Under the pieces are notes generated by a model, which worked only from the letters and a program-made list of their open reading frames with translations, searched no databases and was not told where the DNA came from. Below are positions 1 through 7,547 of a stretch of DNA of 34,355 nucleotides, piece by piece; the first letter of the stretch is position 1; every line of letters starts with the position of its first letter. Origin of the DNA: an uncultured Spirochaetales bacterium (GTDB taxonomy: Bacteria > Spirochaetota > Spirochaetia > Sphaerochaetales > Sphaerochaetaceae); the NCBI GenBank assembly GCA_949299185.1, contig CASFZR010000036.1:1-34355 (forward strand), written 5' to 3'. A program made the translations under genes and the position numbers.

Positions 1-91
1 GATGATTTCCTGCTGTCCAGTTTGATACTAGCGACCTTTGTGCCGCTGTATATTCATGTCCTTAGTGTTGAAACTCAGGACAAAGTCTCAT

Positions 92-114
92 AAAAAAGCG
101 GGTGTCTTACCCGC
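92..114 (-). terminator. Rho-independent terminator (minus strand)
   Basis: A perfect 6-bp stem, GCGGGT/ACCCGC, surrounds a 5-nt loop at 98-114. On the minus strand it is followed directly by six Ts (97 down to 92). There is no T-run on the plus side, so it serves leftward transcription. It lies beyond a separate terminator at 338-366, so it probably closes a short independent transcription unit rather than the hyd operon. Confidence 0.8.
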
Positions 115-180
115 CATCAGGGGGGCCAGGGTCATCTCGACCAGCCCCTAACTGGTTATCCCAGCTAATAATAAATTACA

Positions 181-246
181 TTAAGCCTTTGCCAAAGTCA
201 ATGCCAATGCTATGATAGCCGCGCCTGTAATCGTGTTTATTCCCAT
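181..246 (-). CDS. Possible 21-residue hydrophobic peptide
   Basis: The minus strand reads ATG (246-244) to TAA (183-181), giving a 21-residue peptide that is almost all Ala, Leu, Ile and Thr and ends in Lys-Ala. An AGG lies about 7 nt before the ATG, a weak ribosome site. It sits between two minus-strand terminators (338-366 and 92-114), which suggests its own small transcript. Short hydrophobic peptides of this kind occur as type I toxins, but I do not recognise a family. A structured noncoding RNA with a chance reading frame is equally possible. Confidence 0.22.
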   Translation of the reverse strand: MGINTITGAAIIALALTLAKA

Positions 247-337
247 TCAACAACCTGATCAAGACGCTAAGAAGGAAGACCTATGGCTTCAGGGATCATG
301 AACAGGAGCCATGCGCTAGAAGGTGAGATACAAAGGC

Positions 338-366
338 AGAAAAAGACCGCTGGCGATATCCAGCGG
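338..366 (-). terminator. Rho-independent terminator after hydF
   Basis: A 7-bp stem, CCGCTGG/CCAGCGG, with a 6-nt loop occupies 347-366. On the minus strand it is followed by TCTTTTTCT (346 down to 338). It lies about 140 nt beyond the hydF stop codon and is the likely end of the hydG-hydF transcript. Confidence 0.75.
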
Positions 367-505
367 CAACCTCCTTGTTCCCATTTCGCTTATGAGAGTG
401 CCGGAATCTGCAAGGTCAATCAGCCTTCCGACAACGATGATTGTCTCACAGGTAAAAGCAGAAAGCAAATGAAAACACACGTGCTTTTAACAAAATAGTA
501 ATATT

Positions 506-1708
506 TTAGTCCAGCATCCTCTGGTACTCCGGAAACACCGAAAGACTGCGCCTGAGTATCCCGTTACCATAGGCCAGGAAGATACCGTAATTGGTGATCG
601 GAACACCGGCGCTGACCGCCTTGGCATAGCGCAGCTGCATGTCTCGCTCGGTGAGCATACAGCCGCCGCAGTGTATCACTAGGGAGAACGGGGATAGGTC
701 CTCAGGAAAGCCCTGTCCGGAGGAGAACTCCAGGGAAAGCTCCTTGCCAGTGACCTTGGAAAGCATCCTCGGTATCTTCTCCGTCCCTATGTCACCGCAC
801 TGCCGGTGATGGGTGCATCCTTCGGCTATCAGCACGCGGTCGCCATCCTTGAGGTTCCGTATCGAGGCAACGCCCTTCACCGCGTCCTCGAGGTTTCCCT
901 TATGCCTGGCGAAGAGTATCGAGAACGAGGTCAGCAGGATATCCTCCGGAACGGATGCCGCGACAGGCCCGAACGCCTGGCTATCCGTCACCACGATATC
1001 AGGCCGAGTCTGAGAGATCGTGGATGCGACCTGCTCGGGAGAGACGATCATCACGCGCCCGCGTCCATCTAGGATATCCCTTATCGTCTGCTGCTGAGGA
1101 AGGATAAGACGCCCTTTCGGAGCGGCCTTATCAATCGGTATGACAAGCATGACAAGGCCGTCCTCCCTGAGGATATCCCTGATGATGGGAACCTCCTCGG
1201 AAACGGGAAGCGAAGACGCCATAAGCTCCTTCAGCTCCTTGATGCCCTCCCCTGTCCTGGCGCTGACGGAAACGCTCCTTGCGTCAGGTGGGAGCATGGA
1301 GCCATATCGATAGGAAGGCTCCGTGTCCCTCTTGCTAGTGACGATGATGAAAGGTATGCGCTTACTGCGTATACGGCTGATGAACTCTGCGTCAGCCGCG
1401 GATGGAGGCAGAGCCCCGTCGATGACAAGGAGGGCAAGATCCGCCCTGTCAAGGGCCTTCATGCACTTGCCGACCCTCAGCTCTCCAAGCTCTCCTTCAT
1501 CATCATATCCCGGGGCATCCATCAGGACGACGGGGCCTGCAGGAAGCAGCTCCATCGCCTTATTCACAGTATCGGTAGTCGTTCCCTTCACCGGGGATAC
1601 CACGGAGAGGTCCTGTCCGATGATCGCGTTCATCAGCGTGGACTTGCCGGCGTTCCTGCTGCCGAATATCCCTATATGCTTCCTGTTGCCAGATGGTGTG
1701 CTGTTCAA
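506..1708 (-). CDS. hydF: [FeFe]-hydrogenase maturation GTPase HydF
   Basis: HydF is the scaffold on which HydE and HydG assemble the two-iron subcluster before it is passed to the hydrogenase apoprotein. The 400-residue protein has an N-terminal GTPase domain with a P-loop GSRNAGKS (residues 16-23), DAPG (64-67) and an unusual G4 motif TSKRD (124-128) in place of NKxD. The C-terminal iron-sulfur domain shows the family signature: C298-T-H300, then H346-C347-x2-C350. Length is normal for the family. The start codon overlaps the hydG stop by 4 nt (ATGA type), so the two are translationally coupled. A terminator at 338-366 follows. Confidence 0.96.
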   Translation of the reverse strand: MNSTPSGNRKHIGIFGSRNAGKSTLMNAIIGQDLSVVSPVKGTTTDTVNKAMELLPAGPVVLMDAPGYDDEGELGELRVGKCMKALDRADLALLVIDGALPPSAADAEFISRIRSKRIPFIIVTSKRDTEPSYRYGSMLPPDARSVSVSARTGEGIKELKELMASSLPVSEEVPIIRDILREDGLVMLVIPIDKAAPKGRLILPQQQTIRDILDGRGRVMIVSPEQVASTISQTRPDIVVTDSQAFGPVAASVPEDILLTSFSILFARHKGNLEDAVKGVASIRNLKDGDRVLIAEGCTHHRQCGDIGTEKIPRMLSKVTGKELSLEFSSGQGFPEDLSPFSLVIHCGGCMLTERDMQLRYAKAVSAGVPITNYGIFLAYGNGILRRSLSVFPEYQRMLD

Positions 1709-3117
1709 AACCTGAAATCCCTTTCGCCGTTCTCGATAAGAGATAGGCGTTCCCTCACGATCGACCTCACCTTCTCATTGGGTATGGTCTCCGCCTCCTT
1801 GGCTATCAAGGCATCGCCTACGGCCTTGGTCTCGGGAGAGGCATAGTCTATAAGGTACTCCTTGAGCGTCATCAGGGCATTGGGCAGGCAGCAGTTCTGT
1901 ATCTGGCCGGCCTTGCAGAGCGACATGAACCTATCGCCGGTACGCCCCTCACGATAGCACGCCGTACAGAATGATGGGGTATAACCAAGCTCCATCAGCC
2001 ATTTCACGACCTCATCGAGCGTGCGATTGTCAGAAACCTCGAACTGGGAGGAGTCCTCCTCTTCCTCCTCGGCATAGCCGCCGACGCTGGTACGTGAACC
2101 ACCTGAGATCTGCGAGATGCCAAGATGAAGCACACGTTCCCTGACAACCTTCGACTCGCGGGTGGAGAGGATCATGCCGGTATATGGCACGGCGATACGG
2201 ATGCAGGCCACGATCTTGGCGAATGTGTCATCATCTATTCCATTATCGAATGCAGACGGATCGATATCATCGGCTCGCCTGATACGAGGAACGGAGATCG
2301 TATGAGGACCTACCCCATGCACCGCTTCCAGATGCTCAGCATGCATCAACAGCCCGGCGAACTCATAGCGGTACAGCTCAAGCCCGAAGAGGACTCCGCA
2401 TCCCACATCATCGATGCCGCCTTCCATGGCCCTGTCCATCGCCTCCGTATGGTAGTTGTAATCATGCTTCGGCCCTGTAGGATGGAGACGGAGATAGCTC
2501 TCCTTGTGATATGTCTCCTGAAAGAGGATGTACGTGCCGATGCCGGCTTCCTTGAGCTTACGATAGTTCTCAACCGTCGTCGCCGCGATATTCACGTTCA
2601 CCCTTCTGATCGCGCCGTTCCTATGCTTGATCGAATAGATCGTCTTGATGGACTCCAGGACGTAGTCTATCGGGCAGTTCACGGGATCCTCGCCCGTCTC
2701 TATGGCAAGGCGCTTATGCCCCATATCCTGGAGGGCCGTGACCTCCCTGACGATCTCCTCCTGCGTCAGCTTCTTGCGCGGAATATGCTTGTTCTTCGAG
2801 TGGTATGGGCAGTACACGCAGCCATTGACGCAGTAGTTGGAGAGGTAGAGAGGAGCGAACATGACGATACGGTTGCCATAGAAGTCCTGCTTGATCTCAT
2901 TGGCGAGGGTGTATATCTCCTCGTTGAGATCCGGGATATCGCACTCAAGAAGCACGGAGGCATCCCTATGGGAAAGCCCCTTCCTGAGCTTCGCCTTCTC
3001 TATGATGCTCTCTATCAGAGCCCTGTTGCTCTTATTCTCAGACGCGTAGCGAAGCGTCTCCATGATCTCATCGTGATTGATGAAATCGTCCGCTACCATT
3101 GATTTCGGATCGTACAC
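1705..3117 (-). CDS. hydG: [FeFe]-hydrogenase maturase HydG (radical SAM tyrosine lyase)
   Basis: HydG cleaves tyrosine by radical-SAM chemistry to make the CO and CN ligands of the H-cluster. The 470-residue protein has the radical-SAM motif C96-x3-C100-x2-C103, and the C-terminal site for the auxiliary cluster as C384-x2-C387-x22-C410. These are the diagnostic HydG cysteines and separate it from ThiH and HydE. The start is GTG at 3117, with a strong GGAGGAGG ribosome site a few bases upstream; the overlapping ATG at 3119 is out of frame. It is coupled to hydF by a 4-nt overlap. An acidic loop of five Glu plus Asp (EEEEED) lies around residues 350-356. Confidence 0.97.
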   Translation of the reverse strand: MYDPKSMVADDFINHDEIMETLRYASENKSNRALIESIIEKAKLRKGLSHRDASVLLECDIPDLNEEIYTLANEIKQDFYGNRIVMFAPLYLSNYCVNGCVYCPYHSKNKHIPRKKLTQEEIVREVTALQDMGHKRLAIETGEDPVNCPIDYVLESIKTIYSIKHRNGAIRRVNVNIAATTVENYRKLKEAGIGTYILFQETYHKESYLRLHPTGPKHDYNYHTEAMDRAMEGGIDDVGCGVLFGLELYRYEFAGLLMHAEHLEAVHGVGPHTISVPRIRRADDIDPSAFDNGIDDDTFAKIVACIRIAVPYTGMILSTRESKVVRERVLHLGISQISGGSRTSVGGYAEEEEEDSSQFEVSDNRTLDEVVKWLMELGYTPSFCTACYREGRTGDRFMSLCKAGQIQNCCLPNALMTLKEYLIDYASPETKAVGDALIAKEAETIPNEKVRSIVRERLSLIENGERDFRF

Positions 3118-3580
3118 ATAGCCTCCTCCGGGTCAGACCATCTTCCCCGTCAGTCATAAAGTCAGATCCTCGCTTCGGTTCTCCTAGGCTCGGATGGGAA
3201 AATAGTATCAGGAAACAGGCCGAACCGGCAAGGCAACGCACCATTTCCCAATATGCTTCCAAGGGAAGCCTGATCTACCAAGAAGCCGATCCATCTTTCT
3301 GAATCTGATTTCAGAGAAAACAAATTCAGAAAAACCATATCCAGCAACAATCGAAAGCACATCTTCTCGCCCTTGATTCAAGGAAACGCGTGTTAAAATG
3401 CATTAATAATGCGTTAATATATCTACGTATTCTACAAATAATTACAATGCAAACGCCACTCTTAACACGCGTTTTTAACACGCGCGCGTGTTAGAAATCA
3501 TCGAATCTAATGCACGCGCGTGTTAGCGCATGCTAATCGCATACAAATAAGCATGAGCCAAGGTATACGTCAGGAAGAAA
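3118..3580. other. Intergenic region between hydG and a small lipoprotein gene
   Basis: No convincing gene lies in these 460 nt. The part next to hydG should contain its promoter; a poor candidate on the minus strand is TTGCCG, an 18-nt spacer, then TACTAT (3207-3202). At 3296-3332 there is an inverted repeat with 9-nt arms TTTCTGAAT/ATTCAGAAA around a further TTTCAGAGAAA. The distal half carries the ACGCGTGTTA motif cluster listed separately. Confidence 0.5.
3386..3526. repeat. Cluster of ACGCGTGTTA-type motifs and palindromes
   Basis: ACGCGTGTTAA at 3386-3396 is the exact inverse of TTAACACGCGT at 3462-3472. A perfect 18-bp palindrome, TAACACGCGCGCGTGTTA, occupies 3476-3493, and CACGCGCGTGTTAG lies at 3513-3526. 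Related TTAA-rich words (GCATTAATAATGCGTTAAT) lie between. The layout resembles a multi-site operator for one DNA-binding protein. No regulator gene adjoins it, so its user is unknown. Confidence 0.7.
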
Positions 3581-3589
3581 TGCTATAAT
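3581..3589 (+). promoter_or_regulatory. Extended -10 promoter giving a probable leaderless mRNA
   Basis: TGC-TATAAT at 3581-3589 is a perfect extended -10 element. The ATG of the following gene is at 3596, where transcription should start (6-7 nt after the -10). No -35 of quality is seen 16-18 nt upstream, as is usual for extended -10 promoters. The mRNA would be leaderless. Confidence 0.55.
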
Positions 3590-3595
3590 CCAGCT

Positions 3596-3973
3596 ATGAG
3601 AAGAGCGATCAATGCCATGGCGGCATTACTGATGATCTTATCGTTATTGGCCTGCGATATACTTACGCCCACGAAAATCCCAGACTGGATGATTGGAGAC
3701 TGGAATATATCAGATGATGGCAATGATATAGGATTCTGTCTCATCGACAGCAATAGGATTGAAACCTATTTGCAGATAGCATCTGGCGAACCGTTCGATC
3801 TCCTAAATCACATGAGGCAGCAGAACGGCTGGACAACAGCAACTGACGGTACTTTCACTATCCACATGGATATCGATACAAGATATGACTTCATACATGA
3901 TAACGACAGGATAATACTCATATTCACAAGCGGAGCTGATGAATATGAATTCATATTATCAATTGATCGTTAA
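3596..3973 (+). CDS. Small secreted lipoprotein, unknown function
   Basis: A 125-residue protein has a type II signal peptide: a basic start (MRR), a hydrophobic core, and a lipobox LLAC with the lipidated Cys at residue 20. The mature part is acidic and reads as a small beta-rich domain: an opening W-x-I-G-D-W motif, a central T-x-D-G-T-F, and a final F-x-L-S strand. This resembles small lipocalin-like lipoprotein domains, but I cannot name a family. The start is set by the extended -10 at 3581-3589; there is no close ribosome site (AGGA is about 20 nt upstream). Its last 15 nt overlap the end of the convergent gene at 3959-4621. Confidence 0.7.
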   Translation: MRRAINAMAALLMILSLLACDILTPTKIPDWMIGDWNISDDGNDIGFCLIDSNRIETYLQIASGEPFDLLNHMRQQNGWTTATDGTFTIHMDIDTRYDFIHDNDRIILIFTSGADEYEFILSIDR

Positions 3974-4621
3974 TACAGCATTTATAGTTCCAGTATACTG
4001 ACCAGCCACGTAAGCCACAGGAACCTCCTGCCCTTCCGGGGCCGTATCAGGAAGCTCCAGCGTCAACTCAATAGTCGCACTACCAATGATATGCCCGTTT
4101 TCAGGAGAGCTATCTACGATTCCTCCCTCACCACCTACTATACGCAACGTACGATCCGTCAAGGGAAGAGGGTCTCCCGGAAGAGAATCCGAGAACAGCT
4201 CTCCTTCATCAGCTGTACCTGTCGCGGAAGTAACCCTGACCCGATAGTTATATCCTTGATCCCTGTTCTCTATATTAGTCAGCATATACCCTTCCTGATA
4301 ACGAGAGCCTCCAGAGAACTCAAGATCGAGGGTAAAGCTTTCACCGTATGCATTCCAATACAGGCCGAGCGACGTCTCTATCGGGGTAGCAGTAGCGGAA
4401 AGATCCATCACTCTACCAAACTCCAGATCGAAATCCGTTTCAAGGATACCAGGATTCTCAAGATCCGTGATCTCTTCTGGAATGAAGGCTAACTCAAAAT
4501 CGGCAGTATGCACGAAATACATTTCAAATGAAACACCATCAGGATTCTCTACGGGAGGTTCTGCAGGAAGCATGGCGCAGCAGGCAAAGGCAATCATGGA
4601 TATGATAAGCTTCTTCATCAT
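3959..4621 (-). CDS. Secreted chaperone-usher-type subunit, last gene of the cluster
   Basis: A 220-residue exported protein with a signal peptide ending near CCAMLPAEPP. It carries the two patterns shared by the cluster: a mid-protein strand pair LGLYWNAYGESFTLDLEF and a C-terminal strand GQYTGTINAVLTIN. The latter resembles the C-terminal G-x-Y-x(n) strand that pilus chaperones recognise in subunits. The start overlaps the previous gene's stop by 4 nt. The stop lies inside the end of the convergent lipoprotein gene. I infer a fimbrial or surface-fibre subunit; the exact role is unknown. Confidence 0.6.
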   Translation of the reverse strand: MMKKLIISMIAFACCAMLPAEPPVENPDGVSFEMYFVHTADFELAFIPEEITDLENPGILETDFDLEFGRVMDLSATATPIETSLGLYWNAYGESFTLDLEFSGGSRYQEGYMLTNIENRDQGYNYRVRVTSATGTADEGELFSDSLPGDPLPLTDRTLRIVGGEGGIVDSSPENGHIIGSATIELTLELPDTAPEGQEVPVAYVAGQYTGTINAVLTIN

Positions 4622-5163
4622 ACAGACTCCACATAAAGCGTAATAGAACCGTTATAGACCTTGGTGAAGTCAACGGTACTCGCATCTACCTCAAAGCGGA
4701 AAGGAAAAGATCCGAAGCCCTTATCATCACCACCAAAATATACATCATCAGCAAGAATCTGCTTGTTACTCTCCCTATTAGCATCCGTCACCTCTTGGAT
4801 ACTCTTACATTCAAAGTTGCCTTCCAGATCCTTCCAGATAACCTCGCCGCCTTCATCATTCCATAACGAGGTAGCTATCGCAGATATCTTAAGCTTCTGC
4901 GTCGCAGGAGTGAATACCTGATAATAAGCATAATATGTCCTTGGCATACGGAATACGCCCTCTTCCTCAGAAAAATCAAAGAGCATCGGATCGGGTACGG
5001 AAAGAGAAGGCTTAACCGATGATGAAGGCCGCATCGTAGTAAATCCGAAATTAGCGATCAGTCCTGCCGTGAAGGAAATATCATGGGAGGTACGACGCAT
5101 CTCTCCCATAACCGATGCTGATAACATTAGGAATACAAGCAGAGTCACAAGGCAACGTTTCAT
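4618..5163 (-). CDS. Secreted chaperone-usher-type subunit
   Basis: A 181-residue protein with a signal peptide (MKRCLVTLLVFLMLSASVMG). The mid-protein pattern appears as YYAYYQVFTPATQKLKISAI and the C-terminal strand as VYNGSITLYVESV. The last part is very close to the ends of the genes at 5160-5795 (YQGYIILQMESAT) and 7037-7540 (YKGVMVLKMESV), so these three form a subgroup. It overlaps its neighbours by 4 nt on both sides, indicating coupled translation. Inferred fibre subunit. Confidence 0.6.
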   Translation of the reverse strand: MKRCLVTLLVFLMLSASVMGEMRRTSHDISFTAGLIANFGFTTMRPSSSVKPSLSVPDPMLFDFSEEEGVFRMPRTYYAYYQVFTPATQKLKISAIATSLWNDEGGEVIWKDLEGNFECKSIQEVTDANRESNKQILADDVYFGGDDKGFGSFPFRFEVDASTVDFTKVYNGSITLYVESV

Positions 5164-5795
5164 GTCGCACTCTCCATCTGGAGGATTATGTATCCTTGAT
5201 AATCTGCGGCGATATGAGGCTTACCATCATCCACTTCTGAAGCTGGTGATATCCTAAGCTGCTTACGCCCAGAAGCATCAGGAATACCGGTTCCAGGATA
5301 CCTGTACTGCAAGACAGAGATTCTAGTCACATCAGAATGATTAGTCTCATCAATCCATTCCACGGTACTAGAACCCTCCTCGTTGAAACCAACGCTCCAT
5401 CCGATATCATTATCAATGGCATCATCGGTAGAATCACACATCAGCGGTCCACTGAGCGTGAGGTAGAGATCAAATGGGTCAGTACCGAAGATATCCCAAT
5501 AGATATATGCCGCTGTCGTCTCCTCAAATGAGGCGGTATCACCATTAATAACAGGCGTAAGCGGTAATGACCTAGTTGGTGTATTATTCGAATTCGAACT
5601 GGTTATTCCCACCGTATAATGGAATGAATGCGCAGGCGCAAGCTGAAGCCCAACGCTAAGGCTTTCATCAACCCTCTGGTTTGGCCCCTCATATTGAATA
5701 GTCTCGGATGTCACGGTAGCTACTTCGCCCTCCACAGCAAGGCAAAGCCCCAGACAGCCAATCAATATAAGCACAAGACTAGATAACCTTCTCAT
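5160..5795 (-). CDS. Secreted chaperone-usher-type subunit
   Basis: A 211-residue protein with an N-terminal signal peptide (hydrophobic core to about residue 20, cleavage near LCLAVEG). The shared mid-protein pattern is AAYIYWDIFGTDPFDLYLTL, and the C-terminal strand is YQGYIILQMESAT. It is separated from the upstream gene by 58 nt that contain a stable UUCG-loop hairpin (5820-5837), the largest gap in the subunit series. Its stop overlaps the next start. Inferred fibre subunit of the ESV/ESA-ending subgroup. Confidence 0.6.
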   Translation of the reverse strand: MRRLSSLVLILIGCLGLCLAVEGEVATVTSETIQYEGPNQRVDESLSVGLQLAPAHSFHYTVGITSSNSNNTPTRSLPLTPVINGDTASFEETTAAYIYWDIFGTDPFDLYLTLSGPLMCDSTDDAIDNDIGWSVGFNEEGSSTVEWIDETNHSDVTRISVLQYRYPGTGIPDASGRKQLRISPASEVDDGKPHIAADYQGYIILQMESAT

Positions 5796-5819
5796 CCGAA
5801 TCCTCAGTCAAGTTCTGCC

Positions 5820-5837
5820 GCACCGCCGAAGCGGTGC
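5820..5837 (-). promoter_or_regulatory. Intercistronic hairpin with C(UUCG)G loop
   Basis: On the minus-strand RNA, GCACCGC-UUCG-GCGGUGC forms a perfect 7-bp stem closed by the exceptionally stable C(UUCG)G tetraloop. No T-run follows, so it is not a terminator. It sits just after the stop codon of the probable major subunit (5854-6438). Such hairpins often protect the upstream message from 3' exonucleases and raise its level relative to downstream genes. Confidence 0.65.
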
Positions 5838-5853
5838 AGCAGAGAAAACAAGA

Positions 5854-6438
5854 TTACTCTTCTACAGACACTGCTAGCACGAGATTTGCTGAATACTCCT
5901 CAAGCGGCTTTCCGGTATAATCAGCAGTCTTCATAGTAACAGCCGTACTACCAATCGTTTTTGAAGTGCTTACCTCATCAATCGTGATTGCCTCCGTATC
6001 GCCATACTCATAAGTAGTAGTAGAACCATCCGCATTCCCATTCAGCGTTTCTCCAGATGCAGTCACAGTCCAGTCAATTGTACCATTGGTGCTGCTAAGA
6101 GCCTTCTCCTGATAAAGCTTCAAAGTGAAATTGGCATTTGGGTTATTTGTCTGCCAATACACATGAAGCCCAGAAGAAAGCTCCGCTGTATTTCCTGATG
6201 CAGATTTAATAAGCTCAATCTCACCAGCCGCAGGAGCAGTCGGAGCGGTAGAACTATCAACGGCCTTCGTGGAGAATCCAACGACAACGGTCGTCCCGAA
6301 TTCCTCGCTATCCAATGGCAGGACTATCTTCACCTTAGCACTTCCAGAGGTGGTGTCTCCACCTACTGTTACTGACGTTTCTGCCGCAAGCATCGCAACA
6401 GACATAAGCATGACAAGTATCAGTAATACTTTTCTCAT
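5854..6438 (-). CDS. Secreted subunit, candidate major fibre subunit
   Basis: A 194-residue exported protein with a signal peptide ending near AMLAAETS. The mature protein is rich in Thr, Ser, Gly and Ala, as many major pilins are. The shared patterns are LHVYWQTNNPNANFTLKLYQ and a C-terminal EEYSANLVLAVSVEE. I suggest it as the major subunit because it has one of the best ribosome sites in the series (AAGGAG) and is followed by a stabilising hairpin (5820-5837). A 17-nt gap separates it from the preceding gene. No direct functional evidence is visible. Confidence 0.6.
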   Translation of the reverse strand: MRKVLLILVMLMSVAMLAAETSVTVGGDTTSGSAKVKIVLPLDSEEFGTTVVVGFSTKAVDSSTAPTAPAAGEIELIKSASGNTAELSSGLHVYWQTNNPNANFTLKLYQEKALSSTNGTIDWTVTASGETLNGNADGSTTTYEYGDTEAITIDEVSTSKTIGSTAVTMKTADYTGKPLEEYSANLVLAVSVEE

Positions 6439-6455
6439 TTCCCATTTCTCCTTTA

Positions 6456-7040
6456 TTAAGTCGTTATCTCGACTATTAGATTCGAACTATAATCTGACTC
6501 GATCGGCAGTCCCATATAGGATCCTGTCGTTATGGTCAAAGGCATTGACCCAACGCAGTATCCCTTGCCTGCTTCAAAGCCGATATCCAATTTATTCTGA
6601 TCACCGGGAATCCCCCCCGATGCTATAGCCGTATTGAAATACTCCTTTGCTGTCTCACCAGAACCAGAGCTGACCGCCCAATCAAGCTTCCCATCATTCG
6701 TCGAAGATGCCAGCTTACCGCCATCTTTCAGCCGTATAGTCACAGGCTCTGATGAGATGATGTTCCAATAAAGATCCACATAACCTATCGCGGTGGTAGT
6801 ACCATCAACCGGAATGAGATTTATCACAGCGCCATTCTCGATAGGTGTTGTATCGTTAGAGCAGAAGCCACAGGTCGCGTATACCATTCCTGAGAGATCA
6901 ACAGAACATAACGAGGCGGCTACATTACCTTCTTTGATGACCGCTTCATCATATTCAGCCGGCAGCAAGGAATAATCCTCTCCAAACACAGAGGTCAGCA
7001 CAATGAGCATAAGAGCAATTGATACAAGCAACCTTCTCAT
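6456..7040 (-). CDS. Secreted chaperone-usher-type subunit
   Basis: A 194-residue protein with a signal peptide (MRRLLVSIALMLIVLTSVFG). The shared pattern reads VDLYWNIISSEPVTIRLKDG and the C-terminal strand SDYSSNLIVEITT. It is the closest in layout and length to the candidate major subunit at 5854-6438. The coding strand has a run of seven Gs (plus positions 6612-6618) in the stretch coding for ASGGIPGD, which could slip and frameshift. The start overlaps the upstream stop by 4 nt. Confidence 0.6.
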   Translation of the reverse strand: MRRLLVSIALMLIVLTSVFGEDYSLLPAEYDEAVIKEGNVAASLCSVDLSGMVYATCGFCSNDTTPIENGAVINLIPVDGTTTAIGYVDLYWNIISSEPVTIRLKDGGKLASSTNDGKLDWAVSSGSGETAKEYFNTAIASGGIPGDQNKLDIGFEAGKGYCVGSMPLTITTGSYMGLPIESDYSSNLIVEITT

Positions 7041-7540
7041 ACGCTCTCCATCTTCAGGACCATCACGCCTTTGTAAGCATCATCGGCAGGTCCAAGCGTC
7101 TTCAGGTACACAGGTATCTCTCCTGTATTCACAAGCGAGTGCGGTGCATACCGGAAGAAAGGCACCTCGCCGCTTCCGGATCTAACAAATGAATAAGAGC
7201 CATCATCTGTTGGTAGAGCGACAAGATACTCAAGTTCAGAGCGCTCTGGATTCCTCAACGGGAAGCAGTTGAGATAAAGAACCAGGTCATCAGCGTTCGT
7301 TATCTCGTAATACATGTTGACTCCACCGTAAGCGATTCCGGTCGCAGAATCGACAAAAAGCCCCATATCATCCCCACCGACAGCAGTGGCCGATCCAAGA
7401 GGAGTATCAAGCCTTGTGAAGCCAAAGCTGTGATCCTCAGGTAATTCAAGGAATGAGCTGAATCCCTTAGATTCCGAGGAGAATCCAAGAGCAGACGCAA
7501 CTAACAACAGGAACAATGCCAGACAGATCCTTCTTTTCAT
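7037..7540 (-). CDS. Secreted chaperone-usher-type subunit
   Basis: A 167-residue protein, the shortest of the series, with a signal peptide (MKRRICLALFLLLVASALGF). The shared mid-protein pattern is VNMYYEITNADDLVLYLNCF, and the C-terminal strand is AYKGVMVLKMESV. It starts 7 nt after the stop of the large 531-residue protein and overlaps the following gene by 4 nt. It belongs to the subgroup ending in a Glu-Ser-Val type tail. Inferred fibre subunit. Confidence 0.6.
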   Translation of the reverse strand: MKRRICLALFLLLVASALGFSSESKGFSSFLELPEDHSFGFTRLDTPLGSATAVGGDDMGLFVDSATGIAYGGVNMYYEITNADDLVLYLNCFPLRNPERSELEYLVALPTDDGSYSFVRSGSGEVPFFRYAPHSLVNTGEIPVYLKTLGPADDAYKGVMVLKMESV

Positions 7541-7547
7541 ATTCCCA

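Noticed and set aside
1..93. Plus-strand open frame ending at 93 (reads ...HVLSVETQDKVS), possible 3' end of a gene or of an insertion sequence
   Set aside because: Only 30 codons, no recognisable domain, and no plus-strand terminator. The last bases recall ends of some insertion sequences, but I cannot support a named element.
316..480. Minus-strand 54-codon frame from GTG 480 (contains TIIVVGRLIDLADSGTL)
   Set aside because: It reads more like protein than most frames, but it passes through the terminator stem at 347-366, has only a GTG start without a ribosome site, and shows no known family.
283..498. Plus-strand 71-codon frame with a fair ribosome site
   Set aside because: It runs antisense across the hydF terminator hairpin, has no recognisable domain, and its composition does not look protein-like.
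2125..3102. Long plus-strand frame opposite hydG (325 codons)
   Set aside because: It is a shadow of hydG: no ribosome site, and a His/Arg/Asp-rich composition typical of antisense frames in this GC range.
3296..3332. Inverted repeat TTTCTGAAT/ATTCAGAAA as a terminator
   Set aside because: The stem is AT-rich with a 19-nt spacer and no T-run; more likely an operator or chance.
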